From Halanaerobiales bacterium (GTDB lineage: Bacteria > Bacillota_F > Halanaerobiia > DY22613): a DNA stretch of 64,000 bases. A model generated the notes under the pieces. It saw nothing but the letters and a program-made list of their open reading frames with translations, ran no database searches and was not told where the DNA came from. The position numbers and the translations under genes were made by a program. Positions 1 through 9,491 of the stretch are shown in pieces. Position 1 is the stretch's first letter, and every line of letters begins with the position of its first letter. The stretch is from contig JAGMES010000006.1 in NCBI GenBank assembly GCA_023128035.1, positions 1 to 64,000 on the forward strand, given 5' to 3'.

Positions 1-25
1 TTCTCTCTATTGAACTTTTCACCGA

Positions 26-1474
26 TTACTTAAACACTGTCTTACTAACCAGAAGTGTCTCATTTCCAATTTTAGCGACAGTATAAATCTTCTGATTTTC
101 TACCCAATAACGTTCGGAAGACCATGGTTTACCATCTTTATCTACTCCACTTACTGGTTTAGTAAAATAACTATATGTACTAATTTTTCCTGATGGATAA
201 ACTATTTTTGTGATACCAGCAAAATCTTCATAAAAATAGTTAGTAACTCGATTCATTGCATCAGTCACTGACTTTAATTTACCATCTTCAATACCATAAC
301 TAACTAAACGTTTACCATCTTGCTGACGAGTGATGTCTATACTGTTAGAAGAATAAATAATATCGTATATGCGACCAACTGTATCAACTATTTGACTTAT
401 TTTGTAATTTTCATAATAGAATTTAATTTTGTTGTTTGGATTTTTCCCCTGAATATATTGAATATCTCCCTGATCATTAAAGTAGCAGTATGTACCATCA
501 GAAAGATAAAGTTCATAATGATCCGTTTTGTATTGTGGGAACCAAAGAATAGAACCTGTATATTTTTTGTATTTGACAAATTTGAAATGACTATTTTTAC
601 TATTACTATAAATTAACTTTTTATCTTTACCGACATTTTCTACTCTCACTTCAACCTCATCATCTTTCATATTAAATGCACTGCCATCAGGAAAATAAAT
701 TACATCACTATAGATATATGGAAAACCAAAGTTCCAGCAATCGTATAGATTTGGATGTTTGGCTCTATCTCCCTTATCAGTTTTAGAATTATAATATCTG
801 CTGATAACTAAATCCAAGCCATCTCTTCCCTGAATCACTAAATCAGTAGCCGCAATGGTTAGTATGCCAGAAGTTGTAGATACATATTCATTTCCATTTT
901 GCAGCAATGATGAATAGGGACTTAATCCTCTAGTAATCCATGGACTTTCATTTTGAAGAATAGGCTCAGAAGAAGATGAACCCTGACTGTCTAAATCAAT
1001 TATCTCAGAATCTGCATCTATAGTTTTTACAATAATTTTGTCAATATCAAGAGAACCAGTAAAATCAGATAAAACAACATAGTAGTCATTTACCGACAAA
1101 CTACAGGTAGTAGATAGTTTAATCCAATGCCAATCACTACTTTGTCCGTGAAAATTATCGTGAAATATTTCCTGATCTGATCCATAAATTGATAAGTCAC
1201 CAGACCCTATACCACTTAGATAAATCCAAAATTCATATCTTTTCTCATCAAACACATCTAACATAAGAGAAATCAAATCATTTTGAGACCCCTGCACTAC
1301 ACTAACATAGCTTAGTTCACTATTTTCTTGTGTAAATAAATTTTCTCCAATTAAATCTCCATGTTCTGCTTGAAGAATAACATATGGTTCGATAAGAGCT
1401 GCATTCGCTGTAATTGATATAAAGAGTACAAATAGTAGGATGACTATATAACCATATTTTTGGTATTTTATCAT
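26..1474 (-). CDS. Secreted RHS/YD-type protein, short
   Basis: An exported protein of about 482 residues with an N-terminal signal peptide (hydrophobic stretch ending near ANAA). From about residue 190 it resembles the entry domain of RHS/YD-repeat proteins: GNEYVSTTSGILTIAATDL followed by 'GLDLVISRYYNS', FPDGSAF and short YD-like beta strands. RHS proteins are normally far longer, with tens of repeats and a C-terminal toxin, so this copy looks truncated soon after the repeats begin. A GTG lies nine bases upstream at 1483, but a GAGGTGAG ribosome site sits correctly before the ATG at 1474, which I take as the start. The residues between signal peptide and RHS part (about 30-180) look like a carbohydrate-binding-type beta domain; that is inference. 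Confidence 0.6.
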   Translation of the reverse strand: MIKYQKYGYIVILLFVLFISITANAALIEPYVILQAEHGDLIGENLFTQENSELSYVSVVQGSQNDLISLMLDVFDEKRYEFWIYLSGIGSGDLSIYGSDQEIFHDNFHGQSSDWHWIKLSTTCSLSVNDYYVVLSDFTGSLDIDKIIVKTIDADSEIIDLDSQGSSSSEPILQNESPWITRGLSPYSSLLQNGNEYVSTTSGILTIAATDLVIQGRDGLDLVISRYYNSKTDKGDRAKHPNLYDCWNFGFPYIYSDVIYFPDGSAFNMKDDEVEVRVENVGKDKKLIYSNSKNSHFKFVKYKKYTGSILWFPQYKTDHYELYLSDGTYCYFNDQGDIQYIQGKNPNNKIKFYYENYKISQIVDTVGRIYDIIYSSNSIDITRQQDGKRLVSYGIEDGKLKSVTDAMNRVTNYFYEDFAGITKIVYPSGKISTYSYFTKPVSGVDKDGKPWSSERYWVENQKIYTVAKIGNETLLVSKTVFK

Positions 1475-1551
1475 TTTGCTCACCTCAACTTATTTTTTGT
1501 TATTAACCCTTTTAATATACTCCATTTGTTAAAAATATCCTGCAAAAAAAT

Positions 1552-1599
1552 AGTCAAAAAAAGATGAACATATTAACTTCACGTTCATCTTTTTTGACT
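1552..1599. terminator. Bidirectional hairpin terminator
   Basis: A near-perfect inverted repeat (arms AGTCAAAAAAAGATGAAC and GTTCATCTTTTTTGACT) with T-rich flanks. It lies just past the end of the glp operon remnant on the minus strand and could also stop plus-strand transcripts. Confidence 0.8.
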
Positions 1600-1639
1600 C
1601 AACATATTAATAGTTTTAGCATTAAAAACAAACCCAACT

Positions 1640-1985
1640 CTACCATTCCCACAATTCTCTATTACTACTCGACACAGCAAATACACCTTTTTCAAGTAAT
1701 CCCTCTACCTCAGCCCGTTCATTAATTAATCCTCCTGCAATAATCGGCGTTGATAGCTTACTATTAATATGATCAACAAAATACGGTGCTGCGATACCTG
1801 GTAATATTTCAACAGCATCAGGCTTGTTTTGCTCTAGTAAATGTTCTCCGATTTTTAAAACAGCAGAATCAAGCAAGAATAGACGCTGAATTGCCATTAA
1901 GCCTTCGTTCTTGGCTGCCATAATTAAATTACTTTTAGTAGTTACTATCCCATCACAGAAATCATTTTTAGACAGATATTACGTG
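1640..1985 (-). pseudogene. glpP: GlpP antiterminator, 5'-truncated
   Basis: The C-terminal half of GlpP, the glycerol-3-phosphate-responsive RNA-binding antiterminator. The recognisable stretch includes DGIVTTKSNLI, IQRLFLLDSA, PDAVEILPG, PIIAGGLI and AVSSSNRELW. An ATG occurs at 1921, but the homology extends upstream of it in the same frame (YLSKNDFCDGIVTTKS) back to a TAA near 1985. This shows that roughly the first 85-90 residues were removed by a deletion that joined glpP to the end of the DUF1667 gene. The two frames overlap across the joint. A normal GlpP has about 190 residues, so RNA binding is very unlikely. Confidence 0.8.
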
Positions 1986-2328
1986 TAGCCACAAGGTCTA
2001 CCCCTGTTCCCATAATATTTTCTTTTATTACCTGCCCTATATGTACAGGTGCTTCAACTTCGATTTTAGCTATCTCTTTCATAGCAGGTAATAACAGTTC
2101 TTTAGGTATTGGTGCAGCTGTCTTAACAGGCACTAATGAAAGTTCTCCATTTTTTATCCTAACAGAAGTTGGTAAAATGCGGGTTGGATTTGTAAACTCT
2201 TTCTGAGCATATTCCTCACCCTTAGGGCAACTAAAACCAGAAACACTTTTGATCTCACCATTCTCACTTTCAATTACCATTCGACAACCCTTCGGACACC
2301 TAATACATACCATATTATTTCTAGCCAT
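1945..2328 (-). CDS. DUF1667 protein of anaerobic glp operon
   Basis: A small iron-sulfur-type protein of the DUF1667 family, usually the last gene of the clostridial anaerobic glycerol-3-phosphate oxidation operon. It has CIRCPKGCRM and a second Cys pair around FSCPKGEEYA, then TNPTRILPTSVRI and PVKTAAPIPK. The start is ATG at 2328, preceded by GGAGGAAACACTTC and overlapping the previous gene by eight bases; upstream codons to 2352 are not needed. The family normally ends near VATR, so the last ~10 residues (NICLKMISVMG) are read through the deletion joint into former glpP sequence. The fold may still be complete. Confidence 0.75.
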   Translation of the reverse strand: MARNNMVCIRCPKGCRMVIESENGEIKSVSGFSCPKGEEYAQKEFTNPTRILPTSVRIKNGELSLVPVKTAAPIPKELLLPAMKEIAKIEVEAPVHIGQVIKENIMGTGVDLVATRNICLKMISVMG

Positions 2329-3020
2329 GAAGTGTTTCCTCCTCCTTTTCAATACAAATATTTAAACTACCTAATTTATCATCAATCAATGCTTCTGGTA
2401 AGTAAACTGTAACTATTTCTCCTGGTGTAACAATATTCTTTTTATAATTTGCCAAAACTTTTCCATTATCTTTTACTAATTTTACTCTAACATTCTCATC
2501 AGGGATTAGTTTTATCGGTTGAGTACGTTTCATACTTTCGCCGTTAAGATATTTAGTAACTGCTCTACCAGTGATCTCTCCTTCTTCGGTAACATAATCT
2601 ACTAAATCATGAACTTGTAAGACATTACCACAAGCGAAGAATCCATCTATACCCAATTCTCTTGCTTCATTAACAATCGGACCTCTAGTAACCCTATCAA
2701 ATTCTACTCCCAATTCCTGAGTTAACTCATTTTCAGGAATTAAGCCTACAGAGAATAAGACCGTATCACATTTTATCTCTTCTTCAGTTCCTGGAATCGG
2801 TTGTAAGTTTTCATCAACCTAAGCAATTGTTACTCCTTCCACCCGTTTCTTACCTTTAATGTTAGTGATGGTATGACTTAATTTTAAAGGAATATCAAAA
2901 TCATCTAAGCATTGTACTATATTTCAACAAGTCCAGAAGAGAATGACATAATCTCTAAGACTGCTTTTACATTTGCTCCCTCCAGGGTCATTCTTCTAGC
3001 CATAATTAACCCAATATCAC
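2321..3020 (-). pseudogene. GlpB-like NAD(P)/FAD oxidoreductase, broken
   Basis: The C-terminal part of the FAD/NAD oxidoreductase that normally partners GlpA. Homology can be followed through three segments. [20 protein letters not shown] is fused in frame to the end of glpA. After a one-base frameshift near 2922 the match continues as [19 protein letters not shown] and GVTIA. After an amber codon (2819-2821, probably from CAG) it continues as VDENLQPIPGTEEEIKCDTV, LFSVGLIPENEL and VTRGPIV to the end at 2321. The whole N-terminal FAD-binding half is missing. This gene cannot make a working enzyme. Confidence 0.8.
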
Positions 3021-4437
3021 CAGAACCTTTTTTGGTCACCTTCAATGGTGATACCCCTAATTCTTCAGCAATTATTTCTACCACTTTAGTGCCACAAAAA
3101 CCTCCCTGACAACGACCCATACCTGATCTTGTTCTACGTTTGATCGCATCAAGTGTTTTAGCTGGAACTGGTCGACGAATCGCCTCTAATATCTCACCTT
3201 TTGTTACCTTTTCACAACGACAGATTATCTCACCATATGCAGGATTGATTTTGACCAACTTTTCCCAGCTATCCATAGAATCTAAGTTATCTGCAAGATG
3301 GTGTAACTCAGGCAATGTCTCCTGGAAATTATCCTTCAAACTCATTTCCATTGAGATGTCACTGCTAACTTCTTTCACAAGGTCAACCACCATCTCAGCA
3401 ATTGCTGGAGCAGCACTTAAACCCGGTGACTGAATACCAACTACATTAATTAAACCTTTAGTCTTCTTAGAAGTTTCAATAATAAAATCTTCGCCCGCTG
3501 TTGCTCTAAGGCCAGAAAATGAAGCAATTACATCCCGTCTATTAATGGAAGGAATTATTTTTCTTACTCCCTCATATATTTCATCCATCCCGGCTTTAGT
3601 AACCGATAAGTCTTCTTTATCAGTAATCTCATTGGAGTTAGGCCCAAACAATAAATTTCCATGAACTGTCGGAGTTACTAAAATACCTTTTGATTTTTTA
3701 TTTGAAACTGGGAAGAGAACATGATTAACAACACTACCCCATTTTTTATCAAGCAGATGATATTCTCCTTTGCGTGGAATAACTTTAAAACTCTCTCCAC
3801 TCATAGCACCAATCTTATCAGCATATACACCAGCCGCATTAATAATAATTTTTGTGCCTATAAATCCCTTAGTAGTTTCTACACCCAATATCTTTTCTTC
3901 ATCCATCTTTATATCAACCACTTCGGTTTCTAGTAATACTTTTGCACCATTCACAACTGCATTATCTGCTAGAGCAATGGTAAATTCATAAGGTGAAATA
4001 ATACCATCTGTAGGAGCATACAGTGCATACTTCGCTTCAGGATTAAGATTTGGCTCCATCTCAAACAATCTCTCACATTCAACAATTTCCATACCTTCAA
4101 TACCCATTTTCTCTCCATTTTGCTTTTCTGCTTTTAATACTTCCAAATCCTCTTCTGTGAAACCAATAACCATCGAGCCTATTCTTTTAAATGCCACCTT
4201 TAAATCGTTACAAATTTTATCAAATTTCGAATTTGCCTTAACATTAAGTTCCCCTTTAAATGTTCCTGCCTCTGCATTATAACCTGCGTGGATAATCCCT
4301 GAATTTGCCTTACTAGTTCCCATTGTTACATCATCTTCTTTTTCCACAAGAACAACATCCAGATTAAATCGAGATAACTCTCTGGCAATAGCCGTACCAG
4401 TTACACCACCGCCACTAATTACAACATCTACTTTCAT
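2917..4437 (-). CDS. glpA: GlpA-like glycerol-3-phosphate dehydrogenase, fused C-terminus
   Basis: An FAD-dependent glycerol-3-phosphate dehydrogenase of the anaerobic GlpA type. The N-terminus has the dinucleotide fold [17 protein letters not shown], then [15 protein letters not shown] and a DAO domain to about residue 360. A BFD-like [2Fe-2S] domain follows, with [10 protein letters not shown] and [11 protein letters not shown]. From about residue 473 the sequence switches to that of the next gene, the oxidoreductase ([20 protein letters not shown]). The real C-terminus of GlpA and the N-terminal half of its neighbour have thus been deleted in frame near a shared Gly-Ser-Gly. The catalytic and BFD parts look complete, so activity is possible but its electron partner is lost. 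The ribosome site is AGGAGGG. Confidence 0.8.
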   Translation of the reverse strand: MKVDVVISGGGVTGTAIARELSRFNLDVVLVEKEDDVTMGTSKANSGIIHAGYNAEAGTFKGELNVKANSKFDKICNDLKVAFKRIGSMVIGFTEEDLEVLKAEKQNGEKMGIEGMEIVECERLFEMEPNLNPEAKYALYAPTDGIISPYEFTIALADNAVVNGAKVLLETEVVDIKMDEEKILGVETTKGFIGTKIIINAAGVYADKIGAMSGESFKVIPRKGEYHLLDKKWGSVVNHVLFPVSNKKSKGILVTPTVHGNLLFGPNSNEITDKEDLSVTKAGMDEIYEGVRKIIPSINRRDVIASFSGLRATAGEDFIIETSKKTKGLINVVGIQSPGLSAAPAIAEMVVDLVKEVSSDISMEMSLKDNFQETLPELHHLADNLDSMDSWEKLVKINPAYGEIICRCEKVTKGEILEAIRRPVPAKTLDAIKRRTRSGMGRCQGGFCGTKVVEIIAEELGVSPLKVTKKGSGDIGLIMARRMTLEGANVKAVLEIMSFSSGLVEI

Positions 4438-4458
4438 TAATTATCCCTCCTAATAAAA

Positions 4459-4545
4459 AGAAAACCATCTTATTAACTATAACCTGAACATACCGAACAG
4501 GTTAAAAGGCGCACTAAAACACCTTAGTTAATAAAATGGTTCTCT
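4459..4545 (-). promoter_or_regulatory. glpA leader hairpin, likely GlpP-controlled terminator
   Basis: The leader between promoter and glpA holds a 21-bp inverted repeat (4459-4479 with 4525-4545) followed on the minus strand by a CTTTTTATT tract and then the Shine-Dalgarno. A smaller hairpin with arms AACCTG and CAGGTT lies inside. This is the arrangement expected of the leader terminator that GlpP overrides in Bacillus-type glp operons. That GlpP acts here is inference. Confidence 0.6.
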
Positions 4546-4581
4546 TATATTCTCCACCATTTATATACTATTTATGCTTTT

Positions 4582-4610
4582 ATTATAACTCATTATTAAA
4601 TAAATTGCAA
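4582..4610 (-). promoter_or_regulatory. Sigma-A type promoter of glp operon
   Basis: On the minus strand TTGCAA, a 17-base spacer, and a perfect TATAAT. It lies about 145 bases upstream of glpA and directly before the leader hairpin. Confidence 0.7.
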
Positions 4611-4622
4611 CAATTTTCTTAC

Positions 4623-4931
4623 TTAATCAAGCATTTCCTTCATCAATGTTCCAACACCTTTTCCAAGTGCTAATAATGCAGATTGCATTGCTTTTGCAAC
4701 TTTTATATGTCTAGCATATCTATTCTCCATACCTTCTTCTTTGATAATGTTAACAGCTGAAGTTGCGAAATATTTTGCTGGGTTATGCATAATTGGAAGC
4801 CATTTATCAAAGTCAACATAGAACTCTGGGATAGTACCTAAACTATTTTTTCTTTCTAAAGCTTTTAGCCCTGCCCAAAGTACAAGTAGTCCTGGACAAA
4901 CACCAAATGCTTTTTGAGAGCCAGGTATCTA
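4623..4931 (-). pseudogene. Alanine-glyoxylate-type aminotransferase scar
   Basis: A fragment of a class V PLP aminotransferase (alanine/serine-glyoxylate type). It begins at GSQKAFGVCPGLLVLWAG, the region of the PLP lysine, and runs through ALERKNSLGTIPEFYVDF and NRYARHIKVAKAMQSALLAL. Several residues appear missing after SAVN, and the last ~110 residues are replaced by an unrelated tail ending LMKEMLD. An amber triplet lies immediately before the fragment at 4929-4931. No start codon or ribosome site exists. It lies next to a glycerate kinase, so an ancestral serine-glyoxylate to glycerate route is plausible. Confidence 0.65.
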
Positions 4932-4996
4932 TGCAATTCTCCATTTTCTACTCTTTCTCTGGCTCCTTGAACATTATCTAAAATCCATTTTAATAA
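4932..4996 (-). pseudogene. glpK: Glycerol kinase scar, about 22 codons
   Basis: A tiny remnant translating as KWILDNVQGARERVENGEL, the highly conserved segment of glycerol kinase (E. coli has KWILDHVEGSRERARRGEL). It is bounded on one side by a terminator hairpin and on the other by the aminotransferase scar, with the frame changing at the joint near 4932. The rest of glpK is absent. Confidence 0.7.
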
Positions 4997-5000
4997 AAAA

Positions 5001-5039
5001 TGGCCAAAAAAATATGAAAAAAACATACCTTTTTGGCCA
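5001..5039 (-). terminator. Terminator downstream of glycerate kinase
   Basis: Arms TGGCCAAAAA and TTTTTGGCCA with an extended inner stem, followed on the minus strand by a T run. It would end the glycerate kinase transcript. Confidence 0.65.
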
Positions 5040-5188
5040 CTTTGCCATTGTAAAACACATCATTATGTTTTATATTCATTTTTTATTTTTATATTTCTAA
5101 TTTATAATATAATTATAAAACAAATTTCATGGTATGTCAATAGTGTACTAAATAAACTAAATTTTCTTCTTTATAGCTCAACAATTTA

Positions 5189-6208
5189 CTATTTAGTAAA
5201 ACCACCTAAATTAAATACTCTCATCACATGCTCACTAGTTAATTGTAACCACTTAGGAGTTTTTTCTATAGCTTTTTCCATAGATACTGGTTTCTGAATA
5301 ATACTGAATATAGCATCTATTCCTGCATTTATGACTAAATTTGCATGATCATCTACGGTACCAACTATAGCAATTACAGGTATACCAAACTCTTTAGCAA
5401 TTTTTGCAACCCCAATTGGTGTTTTGCCATTAACTGTTTGATTATCTATCTTTCCCTCCCCAGTTATCACTAAATCTACATCTTTCATTTTTTCTCTAAG
5501 CTCATTTACATTTAATACTATCTCTACACCTGATTTAAGTTCCGCATTTAGAAAAGTAACTAAGCCTGCTCCCAGGCCACCAGCAGCACCTGAACCAGGA
5601 ATATTTTGAATATCTTTACCTAATACTTTTTGCACAACATCAGCAAAATACCGCAAGTTGTCATCAAGCATTTTTACCATCTCGGGATCCGCTCCCTTTT
5701 GAGGAGCATAAACGTATGCTGCTCCATTAGGGCCATATAATAAATTAGTTACATCACAAGCTACTTTAATCTTTACTTCATTAATTCTAGGATCTAAACC
5801 ACTCATATCAATTGACTCAATACGGTTTAGCTCTCCTTCATCTAAAGCTGCTTTTATTAGTTCTCCTGTTCCATAAGTAGTAGTCTTACTAGGATCAGCT
5901 TTATCAAATGGTATCAGTGGTAAACCAGAAGCTGTAGCCATCTCAATAACCGCTGTTTTACCATCTCCTAAAATACCAAAATAAGCCTCTATTGGTTCAC
6001 CTAACGGATTCGTAACTGTTTTATAAATTTTTTTCCCATTTGTAGCATCAGTCAAAGATTGAACCGTACCTTCCCCTCCATCTGCCATGGGAACTTTAAT
6101 TATTTCTGCATCTGATAAAAACATTAGGATTCCTTTTTCTATATTTTCTGAAACTTCTAAAGCTGATAAACTTCCTTTAAATGAATCAGGAGCTATAAGT
6201 ACCTTCAT
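5189..6208 (-). pseudogene. glxK: Glycerate kinase with internal deletion
   Basis: Glycerate 2-kinase (GlxK/GarK family), which phosphorylates D-glycerate to 2-phosphoglycerate. The N-terminus MKVLIAPDSFKGSLSA, then VPMADGGEGTV, and later VACDVTNLLYGPNGAA, QKGADPEM, GSGAAGGLGAGLV and VITGEGKID are all typical. Between KAALDEG (about residue 125) and ELNRIESIDM about 45 residues are missing. In the family this stretch contains IGGSATNDGGAGM, a strictly conserved active-site segment. The reading frame is kept, giving 339 residues instead of about 380. The start is ATG at 6208 after GGAGTGGG. Loss of activity is very likely, hence the pseudogene call. Confidence 0.75.
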
Positions 6209-6366
6209 ATTTCCCACTCCTCTCATGCTATCTAAAATTTATAAATATTTTTACGAGGTACTTTTACCTAAGAACTCGTATTTTTCCGTTATAAGCTAAA
6301 ATAAATCTGATATCATATTCATTATATAATTTAACGTAGATCCATACTATATACAAATAGCATAAA

Positions 6367-6394
6367 AAAATACCCTTTTTTGAAGGGTATTTTT
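6367..6394 (-). terminator. Terminator of cdaR-like gene
   Basis: Stem AAAATACCCTT / AAGGGTATTTT with a short loop and A/T-rich flanks, 20 bases beyond the stop codon at 6415. Confidence 0.75.
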
Positions 6395-6414
6395 GTGCAA
6401 ACTGACTAACTTCT

Positions 6415-7563
6415 TTACTTGTTTGTTGAAAATAAAAATAATCGATATGTCCAGATCAAAGTAAACAGATCTTTTGCATTTTTTGGATCTAAGCCTGTCT
6501 TTTTCTTTATTTTATCTAGTTTATATAATAATGTGTTACGATGCACAAAAAATTCACTAGCAGCTTTACTTATATTTAAATTATTGTTAACTAATGACTC
6601 GAGTATTTGGCCAATCTCTTCCTTAGCGAATATATTCTGGTCAAATAAATGACTAAAGTAATAATCAATTGAAAAAGGATCAATAAAGGGGAGAAAATAA
6701 TCATACCCAAGATGATTAAGAGAATATATTTTGCTCTCTGCATTAATATATATCTTTTCTCCAACTTCTATAGCATTTTTCGCCCCGCGAAAAGATAAAT
6801 ATAATTTTTCAAGTTCAACAAATATTTGACCTATACCAATTGCAAACTTTGTTATGCTTTTATTTAAATCAGCTTCAATTCTGTTAGCTAGTTCCATGAT
6901 TATTTTATTCTGTTTTTGAGAATCGCTAGTTTCAAATGATTTAATTAGTACTAAATTTTCGCCTCTTATAAAAAATATATCTTGCAAATTATTGATATTG
7001 GGGTAGTTATTAAACCTTCTAAGCTGATTAGTTATTAACTTATTATCAAAGGGACGTACTTTAATCATTAATACCACACGACTTAATGTAGGATCAATTT
7101 TAAGTAACTTAACCCTCTCTTTTAACGATTCTTTATCATCAACCTTATTGTTTAATAATTGTTGATAAAAATTCTCCCGCATCTTGTTTTCTAGTTCAAA
7201 CTCACGTAATAAAAACTCCTGCTGAAGCATTAATTCAACCAAATTTTTTACTATCTCACCATAGTCCCTAACTTCATCTACTTTTCCTGTTATTCCAACA
7301 ACACCAATTATATTATCATTAAATTTAATTGGTAAATTAATTCCAGTTTTTACACCCTTAAATTGATCAACATCTTTTTCTTTTATAATAAATGTCTTTC
7401 CAGTTTTAATTACATGAGCGGCTATTTCATGGAAAGTATTAATCCTTTTTTTATCTCCACTACCAACAATAATCGCATCCTGATCCATGATGTTAATATT
7501 TCTACCAAGAACGTTCATTGTTTTTTCTACAATTTTCTGCCCCAAATTCTCCGTAAGTTGCAT
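6415..7563 (-). CDS. cdaR: CdaR-family sugar-diacid/glycerate regulator
   Basis: A transcription activator of the CdaR (SdaR) family, which senses glycerate or sugar diacids. Residues ~5-130 form the diacid-recognition domain (VLGRNINIMDQDAIIVGSGD, INLPIKFNDNIIGVVGITG). The middle is the GGDEF-related linker and the last ~60 residues hold a PucR-type HTH (NISKAASEFFVHRNTLLYKL). The length of 382 is normal for the family and no lesion is visible. It is divided from the broken glycerate kinase only by a terminator, which suggests kinase control; its main target may therefore now be useless. The ribosome site is GGAGGAAAC. Confidence 0.8.
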   Translation of the reverse strand: MQLTENLGQKIVEKTMNVLGRNINIMDQDAIIVGSGDKKRINTFHEIAAHVIKTGKTFIIKEKDVDQFKGVKTGINLPIKFNDNIIGVVGITGKVDEVRDYGEIVKNLVELMLQQEFLLREFELENKMRENFYQQLLNNKVDDKESLKERVKLLKIDPTLSRVVLMIKVRPFDNKLITNQLRRFNNYPNINNLQDIFFIRGENLVLIKSFETSDSQKQNKIIMELANRIEADLNKSITKFAIGIGQIFVELEKLYLSFRGAKNAIEVGEKIYINAESKIYSLNHLGYDYFLPFIDPFSIDYYFSHLFDQNIFAKEEIGQILESLVNNNLNISKAASEFFVHRNTLLYKLDKIKKKTGLDPKNAKDLFTLIWTYRLFLFSTNK

Positions 7564-7603
7564 AATCGTTTCCTCCCTTCTCTTTTCTTCACCATAGCCA
7601 AAA

Positions 7604-9343
7604 TTATAATTTATACCTCTTCATTTTGCGCACAATTGTCGGCTGACTTACCCCCAAAGCTTTCGCAACTTCACGAGTAGTAGAATATTTTTGCAAAGTC
7701 TTCATAATCAACTGCTTTTCGACCTCTTCCACTGCTTCTTTAAGTGGCATTAGATTAGGTACAATTATATCTGAAGGAGTTTTCAAGATATCTTCTGAAC
7801 GAATATATTCTGGTAAATCAGATGCTTTTATTAGATCATAATTTGTTAAGACTACTAATCTTTCAACCGTATTTTCTAACTCGCGAACATTCCCGGGCCA
7901 ATCATATATTTCCAACATCTGCAATGCTTCAGAATCAAACTTCTTAATGGTCTTAAATTGAACATTGAATCGCTCAAGAAAATGATAAATCAATGGAATA
8001 ATATCTTCCTGTCTTTCTCTTAAAGGAGCCACATAGATTGGAACTACATTTAACCGATAGTATAAATCTTCTCTAAACTTTCCTTCAATGATCATCTGCT
8101 CTAAATCTCGATTAGTCGCAGTAATAATCCGTGTATTAACTTTTATCGGAGTTATTCCACCTACACGCACTATTTCCTTATCTTGAATGGCTCTTAAAAG
8201 CTTAACCTGCAAGTTCAATGAAAGCTCACCTATCTCATCTAAAAAGAGAGTCCCACCTTCAGCAAGTTCAAAAAGTCCAGGTTTTCCTTCTTTACGCGCG
8301 CCAGTAAAAGCTCCTTTATCATAACCAAATAGTTCTGATTCCAACAAATTTTCAGGTATTGCCCCACAATTAACCTTAATCAATGACCCTTTATCTTCAT
8401 GTTGAGTACGATGGATAACACTGGCTACAATCTCTTTTCCTACCCCGGACTCACCAGTAACTAAAACTGTCGAATTTACTTCACCAACTCTTAACGCAAG
8501 TTTAATTACATTTTGCATTGCATCACTTTGGATAACTACATCCTCAAGATCAAGCTGTTGCAAGCGAAGTTGTGCTAATTCTGAGTGATATCGTCTGCTC
8601 AATTTTCGTGTTTCTGCAAGCTGTTGTTTTAACGTATTTAATTCTGCTAAATCACGCACGGTAGTTACGACACGAACTATCTCTCCATCTTCATCAAACA
8701 CAGGAATTCCAGTAATTAATACCTCTTTTCCTGTTTTGATCTCATGAATAATCGTAACAGGTTCCCGTTCTTCCATTACTAAAAGACTCACTGATTCAGA
8801 GTAAACACCTTCTTCTACTAATTCTTTCATATGCCGCCCCATAACTTCTTCACCTTTAATACCAGTAATTCTTGCATATGCACTATTTATTCTTAATGTA
8901 GTTCCTTCGCCATCAGTAATATAAATACCGTCAGAGATGGATTCAATAATTATATCCAACTCCTGATTTAACTCCTTAATCTCTTTTAATTCCTGACTAA
9001 TAAACTCCATCTCTGAAATATCTTGAAAAATTGCCACTGCGCCAACTATCTCTTCATCTTTAATAATTGAAGTACGGTTGGTTAATACCATCACTTCCCC
9101 AACCTTCATTTTACGGGAATATTCAGCCTGTCCAGTTCTTAAAACAGTTTTAAGCCCAGTAGCAGGAATCACTTCATCCACTGGTCTATCCATAACTTCA
9201 TTTGCTTTCTTTCCAACAATCTTTTCAGCAGCATAATTAAAAATTGTAATATAACCCTGTTCATCTACAGCAACAATAGCATTATGAGCTGCATCCAGGA
9301 TGGTCTTTAACTTTTCTTCCTCATATCGTTTCACTATTCCCAT
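7604..9343 (-). CDS. Sigma-54 activator with two PAS domains
   Basis: An enhancer-binding protein for sigma-54 RNA polymerase. In order: PAS 1 (about 12-120, ILDAAHNAIVAVDEQGYI), PAS 2 (about 130-240, SISDGIYITDGEGTTLRINS), a short coiled linker, the AAA+ domain (Walker A GESGVGKE, the sigma-54 loop GAFTGA, Walker B GGTLFLDEIGEL, WPGNVRELEN) and a C-terminal TyrR/Fis-type HTH (STTREVAKALGVSQPTIVRK). No receiver domain is present, so input is by the PAS domains. I found no clear -24/-12 promoter nearby, and its target is unknown; the glycerate cluster downstream and the chromate transporter upstream are candidates. Confidence 0.85.
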   Translation of the reverse strand: MGIVKRYEEEKLKTILDAAHNAIVAVDEQGYITIFNYAAEKIVGKKANEVMDRPVDEVIPATGLKTVLRTGQAEYSRKMKVGEVMVLTNRTSIIKDEEIVGAVAIFQDISEMEFISQELKEIKELNQELDIIIESISDGIYITDGEGTTLRINSAYARITGIKGEEVMGRHMKELVEEGVYSESVSLLVMEEREPVTIIHEIKTGKEVLITGIPVFDEDGEIVRVVTTVRDLAELNTLKQQLAETRKLSRRYHSELAQLRLQQLDLEDVVIQSDAMQNVIKLALRVGEVNSTVLVTGESGVGKEIVASVIHRTQHEDKGSLIKVNCGAIPENLLESELFGYDKGAFTGARKEGKPGLFELAEGGTLFLDEIGELSLNLQVKLLRAIQDKEIVRVGGITPIKVNTRIITATNRDLEQMIIEGKFREDLYYRLNVVPIYVAPLRERQEDIIPLIYHFLERFNVQFKTIKKFDSEALQMLEIYDWPGNVRELENTVERLVVLTNYDLIKASDLPEYIRSEDILKTPSDIIVPNLMPLKEAVEEVEKQLIMKTLQKYSTTREVAKALGVSQPTIVRKMKRYKL

Positions 9344-9491
9344 CCCCCTAATTTCATCATATATTTATTTTTTCTGCATCTAAATTCCCATTCCTTCATA
9401 AACACAAAATATAATAAGTACTAACTTGACATTCCTCCAAAAAAACAATATATTTAAGCTATAGAAGTGAGGAAGTAAAGGAGTGAAAAAC

